Positions 58,055 to 64,000 of a stretch of 64,000 bases of DNA are shown in pieces. Source of the DNA: Clostridiales bacterium (GTDB lineage: Bacteria > Bacillota > Clostridia > Christensenellales > Aristaeellaceae); assembly GCA_015056415.1 (NCBI GenBank), contig SVGJ01000004.1:1-64000 (forward strand). Direction: 5' to 3'. The notes under the pieces are model-generated. The model did no database searches. It saw only the letters and a list, made by a program, of their open reading frames with translations, and was not told the DNA's origin. The position numbers were made by a program, and so were the translations under genes. Numbering within the stretch: the stretch's first letter is position 1; every line of letters starts with the position of its first letter.

Positions 58055-58786
58055 TTAGTAGCCGCCTTCCATTTCCTTGATGGCTTCAGCCTCCACCAGC
58101 TTGCCCTCGGCATAGCGGGCTTCCGCCTCTTCCATGATCTTGGCAGTGGCGGAAACGCCGCAGCGGCTGGCGCCCACCGCGCGGGCGGAAAGCACCGTGT
58201 CCAGGTCGCGAATGCCGCCGGAGCCCTTCACCCGCACATTGGCAGAAACCGCGGCGCGCATGAGCTTCAGGTCGTCGATGGTGCAGCCCTTGCTGCCATA
58301 GCCCGTGGAGGTCTTCACAAAATCAGCCCCGGCCTCTTCGCTCAGGCGGCAGGCGATCTTCTTCTGCTCGTCGGTAAGGTAGCAGGTCTCCAGGATCACC
58401 TTCACGATGGCGCCGTTTTCGTGGGCCAGATCGGCGATCTGCCTGATCTCATTGCCGACGTAATCGTGATCGCCATGGATCATCTTGCCGATGTTCAGCA
58501 CCATGTCCAGCTCCTGGCAGCCCTCCTCCAGGGCCAGCTTGGCCTCGGCCACCTTGATGGCGGTCTCGTGGCTGCCGTGGGGGAAGCCGATCACCGTGCA
58601 CACCTTCACATCGCTGCCCCTCAGCATTTCAGCCAGGATCGGCACATCACAGGGGCGGGCGCACACGCTGGCGCAGTCATACTTCAGGGCCAGCTCGCAG
58701 CCCTTGCGGATGTCCTCTTCCGTCAGAAAGGGCTGCAGGGTGGAGTGATCCAGCATTTTAGCAATATCATGAGGCGTAATGGACAT
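58055..58786 (-). CDS. deoC: Deoxyribose-phosphate aldolase
   Basis: DeoC splits 2-deoxyribose-5-phosphate into glyceraldehyde-3-phosphate and acetaldehyde during deoxynucleoside catabolism. The 243-residue protein has MLDHSTLQPFLTEEDI at the N-terminus, VIGFPHGSHETAIKVAEAKLALEEGCQELDMVLNIG, the Schiff-base lysine in FVKTSTGYG and the second lysine in VKGSGGIRDL. The ATG at 58786 follows AAGGAGG. No other nucleoside-catabolism gene is nearby. Confidence 0.95.
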   Translation of the reverse strand: MSITPHDIAKMLDHSTLQPFLTEEDIRKGCELALKYDCASVCARPCDVPILAEMLRGSDVKVCTVIGFPHGSHETAIKVAEAKLALEEGCQELDMVLNIGKMIHGDHDYVGNEIRQIADLAHENGAIVKVILETCYLTDEQKKIACRLSEEAGADFVKTSTGYGSKGCTIDDLKLMRAAVSANVRVKGSGGIRDLDTVLSARAVGASRCGVSATAKIMEEAEARYAEGKLVEAEAIKEMEGGY

Positions 58787-58896
58787 GGGATGACCTCCTT
58801 CAAAACACACTGTACTTTGAAGATTCTCTCCCTCGCACGCAAATTCCTGCTTTTCTGTTTCTTGATGATAATTTATTGATTTTCGATAAATTTATG

Positions 58897-58925
58897 TTGA
58901 CAAACGAGAATTGATGTGTTATATT
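58897..58925 (+). promoter_or_regulatory. Promoter of the YoaS/YozG-like pair
   Basis: Consensus TTGACA, 17 bases, TATATT. Confidence 0.85.
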
Positions 58926-58944
58926 GTGCCCGAGGTGATAATTC

Positions 58945-59442
58945 ATGAGCAAACGCATGAACCTGGTTTTTACCCTGCTGCAGATCATCGCTGTGGTGAT
59001 CGCCATCTGCGGTACCCTTGCCGCGGTGTATCTGGGCATCATTGGCGTCACAGGCATCATCCTCTTCCTGGAAATGAAAGACTACGGGTTCCTGGCTTAT
59101 TCCGTCTTTGCCCTGCTCACGGTGGTCGCCATGGCGGTTTTCTCCTATGGAGCGCTGTTTTTCTTTTTCACCCTGTGCCAGCGGCTGAAGCATGCCACCG
59201 CCTTCACCCCTGCCAATGAGAAAGGCATGCACCGCATTGCCGTGTGCTGCGGCCTGTGCGGACTGATCCTGTTCCAGGCCCTGGCGGTGACGCTGCTTTA
59301 CGGCGGCTTTGCCCTGTTCTTCCTGGAGCTGCTTGCGCTTTTGATCGCCGCGTACCTGGCCATCGGCCTGGTAGCTTACGCGCTGGAGCTTCTGCTGCAC
59401 CGCGCCACCGCCATCCAGCAGGAAAACGACCTGACCATATGA
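58945..59442 (+). CDS. DUF2975 membrane protein (YoaS-like)
   Basis: The 165-residue protein has four hydrophobic segments (about residues 8-40, 48-75, 97-118 and 120-145) and the layout of DUF2975 proteins, which are typically encoded just upstream of a small XRE regulator. Function is unknown. GAGGTGA precedes the ATG and the same motif (GAGGTGA) is reused for the regulator 9 bases after this stop. Confidence 0.8.
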   Translation: MSKRMNLVFTLLQIIAVVIAICGTLAAVYLGIIGVTGIILFLEMKDYGFLAYSVFALLTVVAMAVFSYGALFFFFTLCQRLKHATAFTPANEKGMHRIAVCCGLCGLILFQALAVTLLYGGFALFFLELLALLIAAYLAIGLVAYALELLLHRATAIQQENDLTI

Positions 59443-59451
59443 GGTGATAAA

Positions 59452-59661
59452 ATGATCCGCATCGATCTCGACGTCATGCTGGCCCGCCGTAAAATGAGTC
59501 TGACCGAGCTTTCGCAGAAGGTGGGCATCACCATGGCCAACCTTTCCATCCTGAAGACCGGCAAGGCCAAAGCCGTGCGTTTTGCCACGCTGGACGCCAT
59601 CTGCCGCGCGCTGGACTGCCAGCCCGGGGATATCCTCATCTTCGAGGATGAAACGACCTGA
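59452..59661 (+). CDS. Small Cro/C1-type regulator (YozG-like)
   Basis: The 69-residue protein is a single helix-turn-helix: MIRIDLDVMLARRKMSLTELSQKVGITMANLSILKTGKAKAVRFATLDAICRALDCQPGDIL. It closely follows the YozG pattern. It is co-transcribed with the DUF2975 protein, and the pair probably forms a membrane-regulated switch. Confidence 0.92.
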   Translation: MIRIDLDVMLARRKMSLTELSQKVGITMANLSILKTGKAKAVRFATLDAICRALDCQPGDILIFEDETT

Positions 59662-59673
59662 CCCATATGCAAG

Positions 59674-59701
59674 CCGCCCGGTCTCACACGAGGCCGGGCG
59701 G
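59674..59701. repeat. Dispersed palindrome B, copy 1
   Basis: CCGCCCGG-t-CTC-acac-GAG-g-CCGGGCGG, followed by TTC rather than a T-run. The same 28 bases recur at 60974-61001 with one loop change. Confidence 0.85.
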
Positions 59702-59739
59702 TTCAATCATCGGTTGGATTTGAAACAACAGATTGATCA

Positions 59740-59767
59740 TTGCTTCTCCGCGAATCTATGCTACGAT
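59740..59767 (+). promoter_or_regulatory. Promoter of the XRE-TPR gene
   Basis: TTGCTT, 16 bases, TACGAT with an extended TGC. Confidence 0.5.
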
Positions 59768-59806
59768 AAAAGCACACCGGTGATCATCATTCAAGGAGGA
59801 GCATCC

Positions 59807-60970
59807 ATGCAACTTGATTTAGGCACAAAGATCCGCAACCTTCGCCGCCGTGACAGCCGAACGCAGGAGGTGCTGGCCGAGGCCCTGGGCGTGACCTCTC
59901 AGGCCGTATCCCGCTGGGAGTCCGGCGGAAGCTATCCCGACATGAATCTGATCCCCTCCATCGCAAACTACTTCAACGTAACCATCGACGAGCTTTTCGG
60001 CTACACCGGCACCCATGATAATAAAGCCGAAATGCTGATGAAGCGCGTCAACGAAATGATGAGCCAGAACAATGGGCGTGACGTCTGCACGGACGAGTGC
60101 ATCCTCCTTGCCCGGCAAGCAATGGTGGAATTCCCCGGTAACGGAAAGGTCATGCTATGCCTTGCATCAGCCTTGTATCAGGCTGGATATGTTCGCCACG
60201 GCGAGCATCACCTGACCGACGATGAGGGATACAGCGTGTATGACGCCAAACGACATCGAACCTATGCGGAATGGAAGGAGGCCATCCCGCTTTATGAAAA
60301 GGCGCTGAATATCCTGAATGACACGGAGCTCAGCCGGCTTGCCGTCAGGGAGCTTTCGCAGCTTTACGTCAATACAGGCGCATATGAAAAGGCCCTTGCG
60401 TTGGCAGAATCCGCTCCTGATCTCTGGGGCTGCTGTGAATTTCTGCGTATCCGGGCCTGTGACGGCAAAGAGCAGGCAAAGGCTTACAGCGAAGCACTGC
60501 TGAAGACTATTCGCGCCTGTACCGAACTGATCGTCAATGAAACGCTTTTGCTCCACCAGCATATGACGCCGGCCCAGAAGTCTCACGTCATTCAAAGCGC
60601 CATCGGGCTATTCTCTCTCATATGCTCCGATGGCAATATGGGTGAGCATCATGCCTGGATCGGCAAGTTGTATATGCTTCTTTCCGCCTACCTGTGGCAG
60701 GATGGTCAGCACGATGAGGCCTTTGCCTCACTGGATAACACCCTGGAACATTTCAAAGCCTATGAAGCGTTAAGCGAGAAAGGGAAGTGTTCCTTCACGG
60801 CTCCCCTGGTTCAGCTGGCAAGAAGCACCTTCCCCCGCATAGAAGTATCCCTTACCGCAAACCTCCCGGAGGATTGGCCATGGTGGAACTTCCCGGAAGC
60901 AGCGTCCGTCAAAGCGGAAATGTCCGCCGATCCCCGCTGGCATGCTTGGTCAGCCAAAGCCAGGTCATAA
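59807..60970 (+). CDS. XRE-family regulator with a helical (TPR-like) C-terminal domain
   Basis: The 387-residue protein has an N-terminal Cro/C1 helix-turn-helix (LGTKIRNLRRRDSRTQEVLAEALGVTSQAVSRWESGGSYPDMNLIPSIANYFNVTIDELFGY). About 300 residues of helical repeats follow (for example WKEAIPLYEKALNILNDTELSRLAVRELSQLYVNTGAYEKALALAE). The layout suggests a regulator responding to a peptide or partner protein. AAGGAGG supports the ATG at 59807. Confidence 0.88.
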   Translation: MQLDLGTKIRNLRRRDSRTQEVLAEALGVTSQAVSRWESGGSYPDMNLIPSIANYFNVTIDELFGYTGTHDNKAEMLMKRVNEMMSQNNGRDVCTDECILLARQAMVEFPGNGKVMLCLASALYQAGYVRHGEHHLTDDEGYSVYDAKRHRTYAEWKEAIPLYEKALNILNDTELSRLAVRELSQLYVNTGAYEKALALAESAPDLWGCCEFLRIRACDGKEQAKAYSEALLKTIRACTELIVNETLLLHQHMTPAQKSHVIQSAIGLFSLICSDGNMGEHHAWIGKLYMLLSAYLWQDGQHDEAFASLDNTLEHFKAYEALSEKGKCSFTAPLVQLARSTFPRIEVSLTANLPEDWPWWNFPEAASVKAEMSADPRWHAWSAKARS

Positions 60971-60973
60971 ACA

Positions 60974-61001
60974 CCGCCCGGTCTCACTCGAGGCCGGGCG
61001 G
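60974..61001. repeat. Dispersed palindrome B, copy 2
   Basis: Same sequence as 59674-59701 except for one loop base, again directly downstream of an XRE gene. It lies between converging genes and may terminate both. Confidence 0.85.
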
Positions 61002-61017
61002 CTTGCGTATATCCATT

Positions 61018-61827
61018 TCATCCGCGTATGCCCACATAGACAGCATGTCCGCAGGTCTCCACGATTTCCTTGCGGGAAGCCGTTTCCTCGATCAGGTCAT
61101 AGATCTTCTCCCGCATGGCAGGATCGTCAATAGCCATGATCCTTTCCTCCCGCTCATAGGCAAATCCCCGCACCGAGCGGAGCGCCACTTTTTCAAAGCC
61201 ATGCCCGTGGAACAACGCTTCCATTTCGCTGCTCTCGGCGTAATAACCCTCCTGGAAGCCGCGCTCCACCAGGTTCACAAACCGGCCGGAGGCAAACACA
61301 TCCGTCAGGTTATCGATATTCACCTGTTTCTGATCCCAGACATACCTGTCCACAATGGCGATGCTGCCAGCAAGACGTGGGATGAACGCCGCCAGTACAA
61401 GGCCCTGTGGCTTCAGCACCCGATGGATCTCACGGACAGCCCTCTCCCGTTCTGCCGCATCCGTCAGGTGATAGAAGGGGCCAAAGGCAAGCACCACATC
61501 AAAGAAGCCGTCTCCATAAGCGGAAAGATCGGTGGCGTTCACCACATCGCAGCCCCGCAGCAGCTTGCCTGTATCCTTCGCCCTGGCCCGGCGGATCAGT
61601 TCATCGGAAAGGTCGGCCAGGTACACATCATACCCCTGGGCTGCCAGGGCAAAACTGTAAACGCCCGTCGCTCCGCCCAGATCAAGAACGCGTCCGCTTC
61701 CCGGCAGGTGCCTGCGAAGGATCCGAATCGTCATTTCATATTCCATTTGGCCGCTGGCGTCCATCTTCAGGCGGTTCTCCTCGTCGAAGCGGCTGTAGTA
61801 CGCCCTGATCCTATCAAAGTTCGTCAT
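61018..61827 (-). CDS. Class I SAM-dependent methyltransferase
   Basis: The 269-residue protein has a clear Rossmann methyltransferase domain: motif I VLDLGGATGVYSFALAAQGYDVYLADLS, motif IV FDVVLAFGPFYHLTDAAERERAVREIHRVLKPQG. The C-terminal part carries AIDDPAMREKIYDLIEETASRKEIVETCGHAVYVG, a pattern common in small-molecule methyltransferases of clostridia. Substrate unknown. The start at 61827 has GGAG 8 bases upstream. It lies 12 bases after the DNA methylase gene. Confidence 0.88.
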   Translation of the reverse strand: MTNFDRIRAYYSRFDEENRLKMDASGQMEYEMTIRILRRHLPGSGRVLDLGGATGVYSFALAAQGYDVYLADLSDELIRRARAKDTGKLLRGCDVVNATDLSAYGDGFFDVVLAFGPFYHLTDAAERERAVREIHRVLKPQGLVLAAFIPRLAGSIAIVDRYVWDQKQVNIDNLTDVFASGRFVNLVERGFQEGYYAESSEMEALFHGHGFEKVALRSVRGFAYEREERIMAIDDPAMREKIYDLIEETASRKEIVETCGHAVYVGIRG

Positions 61828-61839
61828 GTACATTTCTCC

Positions 61840-63063
61840 TCAACCGCGCCAGATGAACACCGTCTTTCTCCCCGCCGCGTCCACCGTCTGCACGGCCAGA
61901 TTAGGCAGGTTTTCCGGCAGAACGCACATCAGCGGCAGTTCCGGATGCCTGGGGCTGCGGTGGAAGTGCTGCAGGGTCGCCATCGTCCCATCCTGGATAT
62001 ATCCCGCGGCCCAGCACTCCAGCCGGTCAAAGGCCCGCTCCGTCCTGGGGAAGGAAGGATGCTCGGCCTGGAAATCCGTCAGCAGGAGCACGCCCTCTTC
62101 CGGGGTGTAGCTGGCCTCCAGTCGCGCCACACCCATAGCGGGAGCTTCCACTGCCACGTCCTTCAGTTTCATGCGGCTGCGGCTGATCAGCACCGCCTCC
62201 GGACTCATATCCATACCAATGACCCGGCAGCCCAGCGCCTGCGCCGCTACCAGCGCCGTACCGCTGCCGCAGCACAGGTCGCACACCAGATCCCCTGGCT
62301 GCACCACAGGCCGCAGCAGGCGATCCAGCAGCTTCAGGGGCTTCTGGGTGGCATAGCCGCTGCGCTCTGGGTCACGCTGCTGCAGGTGGCTGATATCCGT
62401 CCACACATCGCCGGGATAGACGGGCGTATCGTCGTAATAGCGGTACTCCTTGCCTCCGGAGCGGATACTGCGGTAGGCGCGGCCGTTCTCATCCACCTGA
62501 CGACGCATATGGTTGCGGCGCACATTGCTGCGCTCCAGCGGGACCCTGGTCAGGTCAAAGCGGTACTTGCGGGATTTGGCGTAGATCAGGATCACGTCAT
62601 GCTTGCGGCTGAAATGCCGCCGTGCGCGTCCGCCGCTCTCATATGCCCAGATGACCTCGTTCAGGAAGCGATCCTCGCCGAAGATCTCATCGCACAGGAT
62701 GCGGGCATAAGCGGCAGCGCGCCAGTCCAGATGCAGGCACAAAACGCCCGTGGCGCTCAGCAGCCGGTGAGCATTGGTGAGCAGCCCCCGCAGGAACGCC
62801 AGATAAGCCTCCCTGCCTGAAAAGCGATCATCATAGGCAGGATACTCCGGCGCGGGCGAACCGGTCTTCCAGCCCTTCTGGCCAAAGCGGCGGCGACGGG
62901 TGAAGGTTCCCCCGGTCATGAAGGGAGGATCCATGTAAACGCACTGTACCTTGCCTTCAAAGCAGGCCAGCTCCGCAGGAAGCTCCCCTGCCCCATCGCC
63001 GCACAGCAGCAGGCTGCTGCCCGCACCGATGATCTCACGGGTGATGCTGATGGGTTCAAACAT
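61840..63063 (-). CDS. Orphan DNA methyltransferase (N4/N6 type, beta order)
   Basis: The 407-residue protein has amino-methyltransferase motif IV VYMDPPFMTGG near residue 45, ahead of motif I DLCCGSGTALVAAQALGCRVIGMDMS (about 260). That order defines the beta class. It also has NEVIWAYESGGRARRHFSRKHDVILIYAKS and ATQKPLKLLDRLLRPVVQPGD. It should methylate adenine-N6 or cytosine-N4 in DNA. Motif I has Cys where Phe is usual. No restriction endonuclease is encoded nearby, so it is an orphan. It overlaps the upstream cysteine-cluster gene by 8 bases. The ATG at 63063 follows GGAGG. Confidence 0.88.
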   Translation of the reverse strand: MFEPISITREIIGAGSSLLLCGDGAGELPAELACFEGKVQCVYMDPPFMTGGTFTRRRRFGQKGWKTGSPAPEYPAYDDRFSGREAYLAFLRGLLTNAHRLLSATGVLCLHLDWRAAAYARILCDEIFGEDRFLNEVIWAYESGGRARRHFSRKHDVILIYAKSRKYRFDLTRVPLERSNVRRNHMRRQVDENGRAYRSIRSGGKEYRYYDDTPVYPGDVWTDISHLQQRDPERSGYATQKPLKLLDRLLRPVVQPGDLVCDLCCGSGTALVAAQALGCRVIGMDMSPEAVLISRSRMKLKDVAVEAPAMGVARLEASYTPEEGVLLLTDFQAEHPSFPRTERAFDRLECWAAGYIQDGTMATLQHFHRSPRHPELPLMCVLPENLPNLAVQTVDAAGRKTVFIWRG

Positions 63064-63571
63064 GGCTGCCACCTCCAAACTGGTCGCGCAGGGCCTTCAG
63101 GTCATCCTGCTGGGCGGTGAGCTTCATCAGGAACCGGCGCTGGTTTTCATCCTCCGCCAGAAGCCTGCCGCAGGCCCGCACGGCCTGCACAAACTCTTGC
63201 CGTAGAGCGCTTTTGCCCTGCCTGGCCAGGGGGCATACAGGCCTGGCCCGCAGGTCGGTAGCCACCTTCACGCCATCAGCGCGCAGCACCGGCAGCAGCG
63301 GGAACAGCCTGCAGCTCAGGGGACGATCCTCCCGGCGGCATTCACCGGAACAGGTCAGCAGCTCGCCCGCCGGGGTGGACTTCACCGTGTAGCCGGGTAA
63401 GCCCTCGTAATAAGCCGCCTCGCCGGGGAAGAGCAGCATACCGGTATTTTCGCCCTCCAGGGGCTGGCAGCAACGTCCGGCGCACAGGCGGCCGCAATCC
63501 GTGGCAAGCGGCGTCAGGTCGTCAAACATCGCCCGAGCAGTATGCAAAATTTCAGGCAGGTCGTTTTTCAT
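63056..63571 (-). CDS. Cysteine-cluster (YkgJ-like) protein
   Basis: The 171-residue protein has repeated cysteine motifs: DCGRLCAGRCCQP near residue 25, LTCSGECRREDRPLSCRLFPL near 75-95, RPVCPLA near 112 and RACGRL near 134. This is typical of YkgJ-type proteins thought to bind a zinc or Fe-S cluster. Function is unknown. It overlaps the DNA methylase gene by 8 bases, so the two are translationally coupled. GAGGGGG precedes the ATG at 63571. Confidence 0.8.
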   Translation of the reverse strand: MKNDLPEILHTARAMFDDLTPLATDCGRLCAGRCCQPLEGENTGMLLFPGEAAYYEGLPGYTVKSTPAGELLTCSGECRREDRPLSCRLFPLLPVLRADGVKVATDLRARPVCPLARQGKSALRQEFVQAVRACGRLLAEDENQRRFLMKLTAQQDDLKALRDQFGGGSHV

Positions 63572-63615
63572 GGGATGACCCCCTCGTGTATTCTCTACAT
63601 CCATCTTACAACAAA

Positions 63616-63654
63616 AAGCGCCATTCGCAAAGACTTTTCTTGCAAATGGCGCTT
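63616..63654 (-). repeat. 39-bp direct repeat with hairpin, copy 1 (terminator-like)
   Basis: Arms AAGCGCCATT / AATGGCGCTT plus an inner GCAA / TTGC form an imperfect stem with a nine-base loop. On the minus strand it is followed by TTTTTGTTG, so it can terminate leftward transcription. The identical 39 bases occur at 63868-63906. Confidence 0.85.
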
Positions 63655-63686
63655 CAGACTGTCAAAAAGGCTCCGGGTGGCGTCGG

Positions 63687-63860
63687 AGGGTTCGCAAACC
63701 CTTCGACTGTGATCGTATCGCCCGGCTGTGCCGGGCGGGCGGGGCGTTTCCGGCCTTGCCGGAAACTTTCCTTACGCGCAGGAACGACCGTGTCCGGCGC
63801 CCGCGCCGGACACAGTGACGGAGCGCAAATCTCACAAAAGTGGCTCTGACACTTTTGTGA
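63687..63860. repeat. Chain of five perfect hairpins in a gene-free stretch
   Basis: The 339 bases between 63572 and 63910 hold no supported gene. Within them are AGGGTT-cgca-AACCCT (63687-63702), CGCCCGGC-tgt-GCCGGGCG (63719-63737), GTTTCCGGC-ctt-GCCGGAAAC (63746-63766), GTGTCCGGCGC-cc-GCGCCGGACAC (63790-63813) and TCACAAAAGTG-N7-CACTTTTGTGA (63832-63860). The track ORF 63586-63849 crosses all of them and is not supported by a ribosome site. Confidence 0.85.
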
Positions 63861-63867
63861 TACGCGA

Positions 63868-63906
63868 AAGCGCCATTCGCAAAGACTTTTCTTGCAAATG
63901 GCGCTT
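63868..63906 (-). repeat. 39-bp direct repeat with hairpin, copy 2
   Basis: Exact copy of 63616-63654, beginning 5 bases after the stop of the partial gene at the window end, where it can serve as that gene's terminator. Confidence 0.85.
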
Positions 63907-63910
63907 ATGC

Positions 63911-64000
63911 TTATTCCTCGTATACAGCCCTGCTGCCGCCGATGAAGGGCAGGCGGCTGTAGGCCATGACCAGATTGGCATGACCGACCTTGTCCACATC
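63911..64000 (-). CDS. C-terminal fragment of an unidentified protein (cut by window edge)
   Basis: The minus strand reads 29 codons to a TAA stop: a C-terminus containing VGHANLVMAYSRLPFIGGS and ending in EE. I do not recognise the family from this fragment. Support comes from codon use like neighbouring genes and from the terminator-like hairpin just after the stop. The rest lies beyond position 64000. Confidence 0.55.
   Translation of the reverse strand, partial: DVDKVGHANLVMAYSRLPFIGGSRAVYEE

Noticed and set aside
63586-63849. 87-codon ORF across the hairpin chain
   Set aside because: No ribosome site, and its length arises by chance from GC-rich palindromes.
63616-63906. Two 39-bp repeats as a minimal CRISPR array
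   Set aside because: Only two copies, a 213-base gap full of hairpins and no cas gene in the window.

Overview
This window looks like a chromosomal segment of a GC-rich, low-oxygen-type member of the Bacillota (class Clostridia, possibly Christensenellales or a related gut/rumen lineage). The evidence is: near-universal AGGAGG ribosome binding sites, a perfect CIRCE element in front of hrcA-grpE-dnaK-dnaJ, a FloA/NfeD pair, an Rrf2-NifS-NifU operon, MrfA/MrfB, DUF1836, a YoaS/YozG-like pair and several intracellular glycoside hydrolases for plant oligosaccharides. The lineage is an inference. No rRNA, tRNA, CRISPR array, transposase or prophage gene was recognised. Coding density is high, and the third-position GC bias creates very long antisense shadow ORFs (up to about 1,300 codons), which are left out.

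Layout. 0-3.2 kb (minus): trmL, a small membrane protein, two tandem uracil-DNA-glycosylase-family genes, nfeD and a partial floA. 3.3-8.3 kb (plus): the heat-shock operon with its promoter, CIRCE and terminator. 8.3-11.1 kb (plus): a small membrane protein, an Lgt-like protein and a secreted WG-repeat protein. 11.2-13.3 kb (minus): an iron-sulfur cluster assembly operon led by an IscR-like regulator, with an IscR type-1-like operator in its promoter. 13.3-17.3 kb (minus): Lrp regulator, aminotransferase, CapA-like protein and GH8 exo-oligoxylanase. 17.4-18.7 kb (plus): two membrane-anchored coiled-coil proteins. 18.8-26.7 kb (mostly minus): methyltransferase, phosphoglucomutase, tandem M28 peptidases (one missing a zinc ligand), TrmO, an XRE/membrane-protein pair with three 23-bp-phased operator-like repeats, flavin reductase and MarR. 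26.7-28.2 kb (plus): GH27 alpha-galactosidase coupled to a small zinc-ribbon-like protein.

28.2-39.6 kb (plus) is the most interesting region: an apparently single-transcript exopolysaccharide locus. It encodes a nucleotide-sugar 6-dehydrogenase, two unknown envelope/coiled-coil proteins, a NodB-like/SGNH lipoprotein, a processive GT2 synthase with an N-terminal PilZ-like domain, a membrane-anchored degenerate NodB-like protein, a secreted GH18-like protein and a membrane protein with three NodB-like domains of which only the last keeps the active-site residues. I do not recognise it as any of the described synthase-dependent systems (cellulose, PNAG, alginate, Pel). 39.7-44.0 kb carries mrfAB and a TPR gene. 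44.0-49.7 kb carries an ECF sigma factor with an overlapping 58-residue membrane protein, signal peptidase I, an MBOAT O-acyltransferase and a DHHW/AlgX-like partner with four C-terminal repeat domains. The last two form a plausible envelope O-acetylation module. 49.7-53.6 kb (minus) has alpha-xylosidase and alpha-L-fucosidase, fitting xyloglucan-type oligosaccharide use. 53.6-64 kb has murG, GNAT, DUF1836, degV, a CPBP protease, deoC, a YoaS/YozG-like pair, an XRE-TPR regulator, two methyltransferases (one an orphan DNA methylase), a cysteine-cluster protein, and a gene-free stretch with five consecutive perfect hairpins between two 39-bp direct repeats.

The window also holds two families of dispersed perfect or near-perfect palindromes, mostly at convergent gene ends. 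All assignments come from reading translated sequence and motifs. No database search was run.
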